In this document: piece after piece, positions 48,970 through 58,084 of the stretch
How positions within the stretch are numbered: position 1 is the first letter of the stretch
Layout: every line of letters begins with the position of its first letter
From: Celerinatantimonas diazotrophica
GTDB lineage: Bacteria; Pseudomonadota; Gammaproteobacteria; Enterobacterales; Celerinatantimonadaceae
DNA: 64,000 nt
Direction: 5' to 3'
Assembly (NCBI RefSeq): GCF_004339545.1
Contig: NZ_SMGD01000012.1
Coordinates: 124,001 to 188,000 of the forward strand
The notes under the pieces: model-generated
What the model was told of the DNA's origin: nothing
The model's input: only the letters and a program-made list of their open reading frames with translations
Database searches by the model: none
Made by a program: the position numbers and the translations under genes

Positions 48970-49518
48970 ATGTTGTCATCTTTTCGAACATTTATTTTAT
49001 TAACCATCATTCTTGGTGGCGGCTATCCGCTCTTGGTGACATGCTTTGCGCAATCTTTTTGGCCAAATCAGGCGAATGGCAGCCTGGTTAAAAATCGGCA
49101 GGGGCAAGTGATTGCGTCTTTATTGATTGGTCAATCGTTTCAATCACCATTTTACTTGCATGGTCGCCCTTCGTTTAGCAATTATGATCCCAATGCCGCG
49201 GGCCATTCTAATTGGCCGCTCATGCTGCCTCAACGCCGGACCTTAGCAAGTTCGATAATCGCAAGTTCATCGGTCAAGAAACAGCCCCCAGCTATGCTCA
49301 CTTATTCAGGTTCAGGCGTCGATCCCGATATTCCCATTCCTGCAGCTGTCATGCAGTTTCCTCGCATCTCGAAAAGTTGCGATATTTCGCAAGCAACCCT
49401 GAAACAGATATTGTCTCATCAGCGTAAATCTGGCTTATTAGGTCCTGAAATAGTCAATGTAGTGTCGTTTAACTTAGCCTTAAAGCCAGTGTGCCATGCA
49501 GAATCAAAATCGAGCTGA
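48970..49518 (+). CDS. kdpC: Potassium-transporting ATPase subunit KdpC
   Basis: 182 aa from ATG 48970, preceded by GAGGAG; a longer frame from TTG 48955 would overlap that site. One N-terminal helix (FILLTIILGGGYPLLVTCFA) anchors a periplasmic domain with the conserved QSFQSPFYLHGRPS and SGSGVDPDIP motifs. The C-terminal end overlaps kdpD by 23 bases. It stabilises the pump and its K+ affinity. Confidence 0.93.
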   Translation: MLSSFRTFILLTIILGGGYPLLVTCFAQSFWPNQANGSLVKNRQGQVIASLLIGQSFQSPFYLHGRPSFSNYDPNAAGHSNWPLMLPQRRTLASSIIASSSVKKQPPAMLTYSGSGVDPDIPIPAAVMQFPRISKSCDISQATLKQILSHQRKSGLLGPEIVNVVSFNLALKPVCHAESKSS

Positions 49519-52123
49519 TGCTCTATTGAAAAAGTTGGAGTTAGAACAAAATCAGGCTTCCTCAAGGGGACGCCTGAAAATTTTTCTTGGGGCCGCAGCG
49601 GGCGTCGGCAAAACCTATGCAATGCTACATGAAGCGCATCAACTTTTTCTGCAAGGGACTGATGTTCTTATAGGAATTGTCGAAACTCATGGGCGTTCTG
49701 AAACGCAAAAAATGGCAAATTTACTGCCTATGCAAGCGTGCCAACTGATTTACTATAAAGGACAACGCTATAACGAACTAGATTTAGATAGTATTTTACA
49801 ACGAAAACCAGCCTTAATTCTTGTTGATGAGTTTGCACATACAAATGTTCCAGGGAGTCGTCATGAGAAACGCTTTCAGGATGTAAAAGAGCTATTGGAT
49901 GCAGGGATTGATGTTTATACCACGCTTAATGTTCAGCACTTAGGAAGCCTGAATGATCTTGTTTATCAACTAACTCATGTTCGAGTTCAAGAAATTGTAC
50001 CTGATGAATTAGTTTTGAACGCTGATACGATCTTACTCGTTGATCTTCCCCCACAGCAACTCATTCAAAGGTTAAGAGAGGGGAAAATCTATTTACCTGT
50101 TCAAGCTCAAGCTGCCCTGCAAGCTTTTTTTTCGGCCAGTAATCTAACGGCTCTTCGGGAACTTGCAATTCAAACTGTGGCGAGTCACGTACAGGGAGAA
50201 ATGAATCTTTATCAGGCAACTCAAGGTAAAGCATACGTTGCCCTGCAAGATAAGGTGATGGTGTGTATTGATGGGCAATCTGCAAGTAGGCAACTAATTC
50301 GAATAGCACAACGTGTGGCATTACGTCAGCAAATCCCTTGGATTGTATTGTATGTCAGCACGGGTGAGCATTTATCTGAGTTCATAGAGGAGACATTAGC
50401 CTTTGCAACGGATTTAGGGGCGCGGGTCATTACGGTGATAGACCCCCATATTGGAGAAACGATTGTAAGACTGGCTCGTCAACAATCTGTGTCTCAGGTC
50501 ATTATTGGCAGAACAAAGAGACGCCATTTTCTCCGAATCTCTTTGATTGGTTATTTACAGCGGCATCTGGGGGATATAGAACTGACGCTATCCAGAGTGA
50601 ATTCCCGCTCAGAAGAAAAGAAACGCAAGAATACTTTGGGTATTTGGCAGTTCGATAAAGTGGCCAGTCAATTAGGCATATGCTTGTTTGGTATTGTTTT
50701 AACCACTGGGGTTGGACTTATCATATCGCCATGGTTGCCAGCCAGTGCAACACTATTACTTTTTATATTAACGGTTTTGTTATGCGCGTTAATAACCCGT
50801 CCTGCTATGGCAACATTGTCAGCAGTATTATCGTTCATTGCTTGCAACTTCTTTTTTACACAACCAATGTACACGTTTAAAGTGAGCGATAACGGTGACT
50901 TATTGAGCTTATTTGTTTTATTAGTCGTTGGCTTGGTTGTCGGGAGGCTAGCGGCTCATCACCAACAACAGTTAAGAGCATTGCGTAAATCGCAACATAT
51001 CACTCAAATGTTGTTGAATTTAAGCCAGACATTAAGTGCATCCAATAACCTACAGGACATAGCACAACATGTTCAGAGGATTATTGGACAAGCATTGGAT
51101 TGTCATGTAGTGATATTTGATTCGCAGCAGCAAACACCGCTCATAGAAGCGTCCGTTGAAATAGGGATCACTGAACAGGCCGCCATTCATTGGAGTTTGA
51201 AACATCAACAATTAGCTGGGTGTTTCACGGATACTCTGAATGGCTCTCGGTTTCAATTTCACCCATTAAATAAAACACTTGTGATCGGATTAGCGCTCAC
51301 AACACCACTGTCATTCACTATCCAACATCAACTCAACAGTATGCTGTCAGATGTCCGCGCAGCCATTGACCGGGTGACATTAACCGATCAACTACAAAAA
51401 ATAAGTTTTGAAGCGGAGACAAACCGCATCCGAGCTGCGATTCTCTCTTCCGTCTCCCATGACTTAAAAACACCGCTGTCAGCGATTATCGGTTCAGCAA
51501 CTACTTTCTTAAACTATCAGTTTCAGCTGGAGTCCGCGGAACAAAAGGAACTGATTCAAGGTATTCATCAAGAGGCTCAGCGCTTAACCCGCTATATTCA
51601 AAATTTATTAGATATGATCCGGCTGGGGGAAAATGATTTTCAGTTAAAGAGAGACGTTTTTTCAATCGAAACAGCTTGTCAAAATGTCATGAAGCGATTG
51701 CACTCTCAAATTGAGGGGCGCTCAGTCCAACTTACCTTAGATACGAAAGTTAAATTACTTTTTGCCAATCAGCAGTTTATTGAACAGGTGCTCACTAACC
51801 TTCTGGATAATGCGATCCGTTATTCCCCATCTGATCAGCCGATTCTTATCCAAACACTATACTCGCCACCAGATTTTATTATTGACGTGATCGACCAGGG
51901 GACTGGGCTGTCAGATTTAGAACGAACACGTATTTTTGAGTTATTCTATACCCATCCAGTGGGTGATAGTGGCAATAGAGGAACAGGACTAGGGTTAGCT
52001 ATTTCAAGAGCCATGATTGAAGCTCATGGCGGCAAGATATGGAGCTTTCCAGGACAATATGGCAATGGCAACTATATGCGAATTTCGCTACCTTTAGACC
52101 AAAACACACAGGAATCTGCCTGA
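49496..52123 (+). CDS. kdpD: Sensor histidine kinase KdpD
   Basis: 875 aa, full length. Domains in order: N-terminal KdpD nucleotide-binding domain (FLGAAAGVGKTYAMLHEA), a universal-stress-like domain, four membrane helices (about residues 390-500), a GAF-like region, HisKA with the phospho-acceptor in SSVSHDLKTPLSAI, and HATPase with TNLLDNAIRYSP and GTGLGLAISRAMIEAHGG. It senses low K+ or turgor and phosphorylates KdpE. It overlaps kdpE by one base. Confidence 0.96.
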   Translation: MQNQNRADALLKKLELEQNQASSRGRLKIFLGAAAGVGKTYAMLHEAHQLFLQGTDVLIGIVETHGRSETQKMANLLPMQACQLIYYKGQRYNELDLDSILQRKPALILVDEFAHTNVPGSRHEKRFQDVKELLDAGIDVYTTLNVQHLGSLNDLVYQLTHVRVQEIVPDELVLNADTILLVDLPPQQLIQRLREGKIYLPVQAQAALQAFFSASNLTALRELAIQTVASHVQGEMNLYQATQGKAYVALQDKVMVCIDGQSASRQLIRIAQRVALRQQIPWIVLYVSTGEHLSEFIEETLAFATDLGARVITVIDPHIGETIVRLARQQSVSQVIIGRTKRRHFLRISLIGYLQRHLGDIELTLSRVNSRSEEKKRKNTLGIWQFDKVASQLGICLFGIVLTTGVGLIISPWLPASATLLLFILTVLLCALITRPAMATLSAVLSFIACNFFFTQPMYTFKVSDNGDLLSLFVLLVVGLVVGRLAAHHQQQLRALRKSQHITQMLLNLSQTLSASNNLQDIAQHVQRIIGQALDCHVVIFDSQQQTPLIEASVEIGITEQAAIHWSLKHQQLAGCFTDTLNGSRFQFHPLNKTLVIGLALTTPLSFTIQHQLNSMLSDVRAAIDRVTLTDQLQKISFEAETNRIRAAILSSVSHDLKTPLSAIIGSATTFLNYQFQLESAEQKELIQGIHQEAQRLTRYIQNLLDMIRLGENDFQLKRDVFSIETACQNVMKRLHSQIEGRSVQLTLDTKVKLLFANQQFIEQVLTNLLDNAIRYSPSDQPILIQTLYSPPDFIIDVIDQGTGLSDLERTRIFELFYTHPVGDSGNRGTGLGLAISRAMIEAHGGKIWSFPGQYGNGNYMRISLPLDQNTQESA

Positions 52124-52812
52124 TGGCTATAATCATGATTGTTGACGATGAATTAGCAATTCGTCGGTTTTTACGAATAAGCTTACAATCTGAGGGACAT
52201 AAGGTAATCGAAGCGTCCTCTTTAGCTCAGGCTCGGGAGCAATTAGATTCACATACGCCTGATGTTATTGTTCTCGACCTTGGTTTACCCGATGGTGATG
52301 GGAGCGATCTTCTCTTGGAAATTCGCCAATTATATACATGGCCTGTGATTGTACTATCAGTTCGGGAAAATGAATCTGAAAAGGTCCGCCTTTTAGATGC
52401 TGGGGCAAATGACTATTTAACAAAACCGTTTGGAATACAAGAATTTATTGCTAGAATTAATGTGTTATTGCGAAATTCGGTGGCATCGGTGGCCGTGCAA
52501 CCCATGCTGCATTTTTTGAATAATCAGTTAGTATTAGATCCATCAACACATCAATTAACACTCAATAATCAGCAAATTTCACTTTCAAAAAAAGAGTATG
52601 CTTTTTTATATGAATTGCTGAAACATCCGGGTAAGGTGATTATTCAATCCCAACTACTTCGTCAAATTTGGGGACCAACGCATATTGATGATAACCACTA
52701 TTTGCGCATTGTTGTTGCGAATGTTCGTAGAAAACTAGGAGATGATGCGCAACATCCTAAATTGATAGAAACGTTACCTGGCATTGGATATCGATTTATT
52801 GTCCCTGAATAA
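52123..52812 (+). CDS. kdpE: Response regulator KdpE
   Basis: 229 aa from ATG 52123, overlapping the kdpD stop by one base. Receiver domain: acidic pocket IVDDE, phospho-Asp in VLDLGLPDGDG, Lys in DYLTKPFG. The OmpR-type DNA-binding domain has LSKKEYAFLYELLKHPGKV and VANVRRKLGDD. It activates the kdp promoter through the site at 45093. Confidence 0.95.
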   Translation: MAIIMIVDDELAIRRFLRISLQSEGHKVIEASSLAQAREQLDSHTPDVIVLDLGLPDGDGSDLLLEIRQLYTWPVIVLSVRENESEKVRLLDAGANDYLTKPFGIQEFIARINVLLRNSVASVAVQPMLHFLNNQLVLDPSTHQLTLNNQQISLSKKEYAFLYELLKHPGKVIIQSQLLRQIWGPTHIDDNHYLRIVVANVRRKLGDDAQHPKLIETLPGIGYRFIVPE

Positions 52813-53194
52813 TCAGATAAGAATATTTCCCCTGTGACCTTAAATTTCATTATAGGTGAAGATTGTAGTGATATGATGGATTCTTCCGTACCTAAACTTC
52901 GTCACGCGTGTGCCAGGCTTTGTGCTCAAAAGCAATATAGAGTCCCATCTTAGATATTAAAATTGTTGGTATCGTTTAGCGAAAAACGCTTTCCAAGTAT
53001 GTGTATGTCTGGCTGACCATTCAATATCAAACAATCCAATCGAAGCTTAGCGGCTGAATATAGCGTTGATTTTCCTGTCGGTCGAATAATAGCAAGAAAT
53101 CATAATAGGTATGATAGAGGCCGACCATGTATAAGTAAACGTTACCGCCGTTTACTGAGTAATTCCGGGATACGAGCCAGCATAGGAAATGTGG
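52813..53194. other. Intergenic region between kdpE and the IS element
   Basis: 382 bp. No gene, RNA or clear terminator for the kdp operon was found. A minus-strand frame at 53027-53224 runs into the IS end and has no ribosome site. Confidence 0.4.
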
Positions 53195-54243
53195 GGCGTT
53201 GTTGCCCAAATCAGATTGAACCATTTTAACTCTGAGCGATCAGATCTGTAGGCCAGACAATTTGGTTCATCATATGGGTAAAGCCAGGCGCAAAATCACC
53301 AACTGGAAGCAATACAATGCAGCACTCAGGCAACGTGGTTCATTAACGTTCTGGATGGATGAGCAGGCTATCAAAAACGGGTACAACACTACGCCTACGG
53401 GACGACGCGGACGCAGCCAAACGTACAGTGATACCGCAATCTCTACTGCGCTAATGATTAAAGGCATATTCAAGTGACCGTTGCGTGCCCTTGAAGGTTT
53501 TATCAACTCACTGTTTCGCTTACTCCAAGTCGATTTAAAGTCACCTGACTACAGCTGCATTAGCAAGCGAGCGAAAACAGTAGAGGTCAACGACCGCCTC
53601 CCAACGGCAACGTTGCACATTGAGTGATTGACGCCCCAGGCCTCAAGGTATTCGGAGAAGGTGAATGGAAAGTGCGTAAACACGGTGCCGAGAAACGCCG
53701 TGTTTGGCGTAAGCTTCACCTAGCGGTAGATGCGGCAACTCACCCAATAGTGGGTGCAGAGGCCTCAATGGACTGGGTGCATGATAGCGAGGTTTTACCG
53801 ACGCTTTTGCGCCCTCTTAGAAGAAAGATAGCCACTGCTAGCGCAGATGGCGCTTACGATACCCGCCAGAGTTATAAGGAAGTCCAGCGCAAGCGGGCGA
53901 ATGCGCTTCTCCCGCCTAGGAAAAATGCAGGGTATTGGGAAAATGGCCACCCCCGAAACGTCGCCGTGGACGCGCTTAAGCATGGTGAACTGAGGCAGTG
54001 GAAGACGGATTCAGGCGACCACCTACGCTCGCTATCCGAGACCGCAATGTACCGATTTAAGCAGTTGCTTAGTGGTAAATTGAGCTGACGTTGTTACAAC
54101 GTCCAAGTGGGCTAAATCATGGCTGGGGTGAAGGCCTTGAACAAGATAAGCGGGCTAGGTATGTCTGCTCGTCAGGCAGGTGGGTAATACGCTGCAACCC
54201 TTGGGGTTACTGCGCTCTTAGCACTGAATTGACCAACAACGCC
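53195..54243 (+). mobile_element. Decayed IS5-family element, IS903 group
   Basis: 1049 bp, close to the IS903 length. The left end GGCGTTGTTGCCCAAATC and the reverse complement of the right end GGCGTTGTTGGTCAATTC agree at 15 of 18 positions. No 9-bp target duplication remains. The enclosed transposase is broken (see the pseudogene). Confidence 0.82.
53274..54187 (+). pseudogene. IS903-type transposase, broken by stops and a frameshift
   Basis: The frame starts MGKARRKITNWKQYNAALRQ and can be followed through RGSLTFWMDEQAIKNGY, ISKRAKTVEV, DAPGLKVFGEGEWKVRKHG, SADGAYDTRQSYKEVQRK and AETAMYRFKQLL. An in-frame stop interrupts it at 53475-53477, a frameshift at about 53622, and further stops occur at 54086 and 54113. 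The tail AGVKALNKISGLGMSARQAG is still legible before the final stop at 54185. The DDE-type enzyme cannot be made as one protein. Confidence 0.85.
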
Positions 54244-54316
54244 AGTATAACCATAACGCAACTTATCGTCCATAACATAGCAGTAATACAATATAAAAAA
54301 ATAGCCATGGTTATAC

Positions 54317-54588
54317 CTAGGGACTGCTGACCTCTGGTGGTTGAATTTTGTTCAAATTAAACACATTTTGAACGCGGCGCCCCCTGCGTCGCTTAATGAG
54401 TGAAGCAAGCAGGGGGCAACAAAGTTCAGGATGCGTTTAAATGAACCCCAAGGGCAGTATCTGAGAGGAATTTATCCAGCGTTAAACGTTCTTTGTGGAG
54501 AATAAATACTACACGGCACAACGTTTGCCTTGTCTAAATCCCTCTCAGATTTCTGCAAAACTAATCACAAAAGGTCAACAGTCCCTAA
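54317..54588. mobile_element. MITE copy 2 (inverted relative to copy 1)
   Basis: Starts CTAGGGACTGCTGACCTCT and ends AAAGGTCAACAGTCCCTAA. The inside matches the reverse complement of 10172-10440 through most of its length, with one short segment differing near 54498-54512. TA is present at both outer edges. The element lies 73 bases after the IS903-like remnant, but its ends differ from those of that IS, so the IS is not its parent. Confidence 0.85.
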
Positions 54589-54591
54589 ACA

Positions 54592-54759
54592 TTACCGAAT
54601 GTTACTAACTGCAACTTGATTGCCTTTTGAGAGTCTTTTTACGCCCTCTTGAACAACTCCTCCTTTTGCACTTGAGTAGAGGGTTAGAAAGGATGCAATA
54701 CTTTGTCTAATTTGATAAAAAGTCGCTTGCCTGACTTCTTTAGCGCTATATAAGTACAT
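54592..54759 (-). CDS. Small hypothetical or remnant open frame
   Basis: 55 codons from ATG 54759 (MYLYSAKEVRQATFYQIR near the start), with only a weak AAAGAG upstream. It ends three bases from the MITE copy. Its composition (IASFLTLYSSAKGGVVQE) is protein-like but I recognise no family. It may be the tail of a gene cut by the MITE or the nearby palindrome. Confidence 0.25.
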   Translation of the reverse strand: MYLYSAKEVRQATFYQIRQSIASFLTLYSSAKGGVVQEGVKRLSKGNQVAVSNIR

Positions 54760-54771
54760 TTTTTGACTCTT

Positions 54772-54829
54772 TAGTCGTCCCTGAATAATGGCGCTTCTTG
54801 CTTGAAGCGCCATTATTCAGGGACGACTA
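54772..54829. repeat. 26-bp perfect inverted repeat with 6-base loop
   Basis: The left arm (54772-54797) starts TAGTCGTCCCTGAATAATGG and the right arm (54804-54829) is its exact reverse complement; the loop is TTGCTT. It is far longer than a normal terminator stem and has no T-run. It lies between the small frame and the dctM terminator. Confidence 0.85.
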
Positions 54830-54878
54830 TTTATGATATGTGCTGCCCTCATAATAAAAAGAAATAGCTAAGACAATA

Positions 54879-54899
54879 AGACGACCGAGTAGGTCGTCT
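54879..54899 (-). terminator. Terminator of the TRAP transporter operon
   Basis: On the minus strand AGACGACC and GGTCGTCT form an 8-bp stem with loop TACTC, followed by TATTGTCTT. It lies 10 bases after the dctM stop. Confidence 0.7.
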
Positions 54900-54909
54900 A
54901 AAGTCGTAT

Positions 54910-56208
54910 TTAATTTTTTGAAAGGCTTGGTAGCCATATAGCGATATCAGGAAATATCATAATTAGAGTCAAACCTAACAATCCCATCATGGCGTAAGGA
55001 AAGGCACCAACCAGTACATCTTTTATGGTGTAATCTTCACAGATGGCTTTGACCACAAATAGATTCATGCCAACAGGTGGCGTCACGGCCCCGATTTCCA
55101 TATTGATAACCAGAATCACGCCAAACCAGACAAGGTTGATATCCAATGCTTGTAGTGCTGGTAACAGAATGGGGACAGTGACAAGAATCGCTGCGGCCGC
55201 ATCCATAAACATACCCAGTATTAAGTAAAGGATGTTGATTAAGATTAAAAACTGAATGGCGGATAAATTCAGTGAATCTATCCATTGCGCTACGTCTTGA
55301 GGCACTTGCAGAAGTGATAGCGTATTACCAAATACGGATGCCCCTGCGATTAACATCAGTATCATGGCGCTGGTTTCGACACTGGCCATGGTGGCTTGCC
55401 AGAAAAGTTTAAGTGATAAACTGCGTTTGACAAATATGGTCAGTAATAGGGCATAGATCACCCCGACACCAGCGGCTTCTGTTGGGGTGAATAGTCCCGT
55501 ATAGATCCCGCCCAGCACCACTGGAATCAATAACAAGCTGGCAATCATATCGAAGGTAATAGGGGCCTTCACCTCTGCCGATTGCTCGCTATTTGTATGG
55601 TTAATGGGATGCTTACGCTTACGCATGGCATAGATGGAATAGAGCGAAAACAATCCAGCCAACATTAAGCCGGGAATAATGCCTGCTAAAAACAACTGGT
55701 TAACAGAGCTATTGGTGACTAATGAATAGAGAATGAATGAAATGCTTGGCGGTATCAAAATACCTAATGTACCCGATACTGCAACACAGCCTGCACTGAG
55801 GCGTTTAGGGTAACCACGCTCACGCATTTCAGGAATACTAATCGAACCAATAGTCGCAGCAGTGGCCGTGGAAGAGCCTGAAATCGCGGCAAATATAGTA
55901 CTGGCTAACGTGGCAGCGATGGCGAGACCACCAGGAAGTTTTCTTGTTATGCGATGAGCAAAGCTGAATAAGTCTTTTCCTGCTCCTCCCTTGAGCATGA
56001 GCTGGCCCATGTAGATATAGAGCGGAATGGCAATAATAACAAAAGAGTTGAGGTCACTGTAGGCCGTTTGTGTGAGCGCGTCAATGCCTGGCCCAACACC
56101 AATGGTTATCATGTAACCGAGCATACCACTAATGAGTAGTGATACGGAGATTGGCAACCCAAAAATCATGAGTACAGCCAAGGCACAGATAGTGATCGTA
56201 AAGGTCAT
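54910..56208 (-). CDS. dctM: TRAP transporter large permease (DctM family)
   Basis: 432 aa with about 12 membrane segments. Family motifs include ISGSSTATAATIGSISIPEM, SAGCVAVSGTLGILIPPSI and GAVTPPVGMNLFV. It catalyses Na+-coupled uptake with the small DctQ subunit and the DctP binding protein. It follows dctQ by 83 bases and a hairpin terminator ends the operon. The substrate is probably tricarballylate or a related tri- or dicarboxylate, from the TcuAB neighbour. Confidence 0.93.
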   Translation of the reverse strand: MTFTITICALAVLMIFGLPISVSLLISGMLGYMITIGVGPGIDALTQTAYSDLNSFVIIAIPLYIYMGQLMLKGGAGKDLFSFAHRITRKLPGGLAIAATLASTIFAAISGSSTATAATIGSISIPEMRERGYPKRLSAGCVAVSGTLGILIPPSISFILYSLVTNSSVNQLFLAGIIPGLMLAGLFSLYSIYAMRKRKHPINHTNSEQSAEVKAPITFDMIASLLLIPVVLGGIYTGLFTPTEAAGVGVIYALLLTIFVKRSLSLKLFWQATMASVETSAMILMLIAGASVFGNTLSLLQVPQDVAQWIDSLNLSAIQFLILINILYLILGMFMDAAAAILVTVPILLPALQALDINLVWFGVILVINMEIGAVTPPVGMNLFVVKAICEDYTIKDVLVGAFPYAMMGLLGLTLIMIFPDIAIWLPSLSKN

Positions 56209-56291
56209 TGATGAGTTCCAATAAATATTAATTAATCGAGACTTTTTTCACGAAGTCGCGAATTTATGAAACATGTGTCGTAGCAATGTTT

Positions 56292-56810
56292 CTAATCGGT
56301 TTGGCTGATATCCAGTATGAACTTATGCAATTCTGCCACCGCCCAGACACCTGCTCCCAAAGGAATAGCGGCTTTAGCAATCCATACTGGCCACTGAACC
56401 ACATCTAAAGTGATTTCTTGCATGGTGAAACTGTCTAATGCCTGCAAAAAGCCAGCGTATGACATAAAGCACAAAAAGCTAAATAGGATTAAAAAACGCA
56501 GAATGATCAGTAGTTTTCCTCGTCCGATTATATTTTCTAGGGCAATACCTGCTGTTACATGATGACGGCCCATTGCCGTCGCAACGGCCCCCGTAAAAGC
56601 CAGCCAAATTAGGCAAAATAAATCAAGATCGTAAGTCCAAGAGTTGTCTATGTGAATCATGCGTAGGACGATACCGGCAATGATGGACATGGATAATAAG
56701 ATGAGGGATAGGGCCGCGATGGTGCTGACTAATTTAGCCAGCCCTCCCGTTAGATCCCTTACCCATTTGACCAAACGGCCAAATGGGGATGTCTCAGTTG
56801 GATGTGTCAT
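56292..56810 (-). CDS. dctQ: TRAP transporter small permease (DctQ family)
   Basis: 172 aa with four hydrophobic helices. NSWTYDLDLFCLIWLAFTGA is the family's conserved second-helix region, followed by GRHHVTAGIALENI. It pairs with DctM in the inner membrane. It lies between dctP (29 bases upstream) and dctM. Confidence 0.9.
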   Translation of the reverse strand: MTHPTETSPFGRLVKWVRDLTGGLAKLVSTIAALSLILLSMSIIAGIVLRMIHIDNSWTYDLDLFCLIWLAFTGAVATAMGRHHVTAGIALENIIGRGKLLIILRFLILFSFLCFMSYAGFLQALDSFTMQEITLDVVQWPVWIAKAAIPLGAGVWAVAELHKFILDISQTD

Positions 56811-56839
56811 TGAATATACCTAGAAGAAAAGGAGGCGTG

Positions 56840-57856
56840 TTACTTGCTGTAGGGTTTTAGGTCATCGAGAATTTTCTGACCAGTTGCCCCTGTTTCTTTA
56901 AGATACAATTTACGTTCCATGACGCCAGCGGTTTCTTTCCAAGGCGTCAGCTGCTTGCCAGTTAATTGTGTGACGTGGTTGCCTTTCGCTTTTAGAAGTT
57001 TGATGTCATTAGTAAATTCATTTTCGATGTCTTGAACGGCTGCTTTTTCTGACGCTTTAGCGGCTTTGGTGATCAGATCACGCTGTTGTTGAGTTAGCCC
57101 TTTCCACCATTTGAGGTTGACTTGAACAGGGTAAACTAAAGGAACATAGTGAATAGCGGTAACGTATTTGCCTACTTCATACCATTTACGTGACGTGATG
57201 GTAGATAGGCCCGAGGTCGCGCCATCTAAAGCGCCTCGTTGCATAGAGGTATAGACTTCACTGGAGTCCATGGCAACTGGAGTGGCTCCTTGGCTCTTAA
57301 GGAACATGGCAGAAAGGCTACCTTCTGAGCGCATTCTTAAGCCTTTAAGGTCTGCTGGTTTGATGATTGTTCTTTTGCTGTTTACATAAGATTTAGCATA
57401 ACCGTAGAAGCCCCAAGCAACAACGTGAACGCCGTGCTTTTCTAAAATAGCATCAACATCTTTACCCAGTTTGCCGTGTAATGCTTTTAGTAATGTTGTC
57501 GCATTTGGTGCGAGGAAAGGAATGGTGTCCCACTGTAGCGCTGGCGCGTATTTAGACCACCAGTGCATGGCATTAATGCCCATATTAGCCGTGTTATTCG
57601 CTAAACCATTGGCGATGTTAGAGGCTTTGAGGAGAGAGCCAGAAGGATAGGTAAGCACTTTAATGCTACCATGGCTCATTTCTTTGATGTTTTTTGCAAT
57701 GGTTTCTGCTTGATTAGCCGTAGCTGTATGCGGTGGCATATACCATGCAAATCGTACGGTTAAATCGGATGCGAAAGCACTCGGTGAAGTCAATCCTAAA
57801 ATAGATATTAGAGCTATAGACATGCTTAATAAAAGTTTAAGGCATTTATTTATCAT
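56840..57856 (-). CDS. dctP: TRAP transporter periplasmic binding protein (DctP family)
   Basis: 338 aa from ATG 57856, which has AAAGGAG upstream; the longer frame to 57904 lacks a site. Signal peptide: MINKCLKLL start, hydrophobic core and AFA cleavage before SDLTVRFAWYMPP. The conserved carboxylate-binding region LKGLRMRSEGSLSAMFLKSQ holds the arginine that clamps organic acids, and MDSSEVYTSMQRGALDGA is the family hallmark. A 228-bp AT-rich gap to tcuAB may carry its own promoter. Confidence 0.92.
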   Translation of the reverse strand: MINKCLKLLLSMSIALISILGLTSPSAFASDLTVRFAWYMPPHTATANQAETIAKNIKEMSHGSIKVLTYPSGSLLKASNIANGLANNTANMGINAMHWWSKYAPALQWDTIPFLAPNATTLLKALHGKLGKDVDAILEKHGVHVVAWGFYGYAKSYVNSKRTIIKPADLKGLRMRSEGSLSAMFLKSQGATPVAMDSSEVYTSMQRGALDGATSGLSTITSRKWYEVGKYVTAIHYVPLVYPVQVNLKWWKGLTQQQRDLITKAAKASEKAAVQDIENEFTNDIKLLKAKGNHVTQLTGKQLTPWKETAGVMERKLYLKETGATGQKILDDLKPYSK

Positions 57857-58084
57857 GGCGAACTCCTTTTTATTATTTTCTTTTAGCTTATTGCAATAGA
57901 CCATACTAAATTAATTATTAGTACCACCGAGTATTCAATTAGAATATCATTATCAATAATCCCATTACCTTCCATGATAAATATCACACATTTCGTAAAT
58001 TACAGTTCCAGACATTTTTTATGTCCAGCATTAGTTTTGTTATTACTTGTATGTACGACAATCACTGTTATTTAGTTATAGTTT

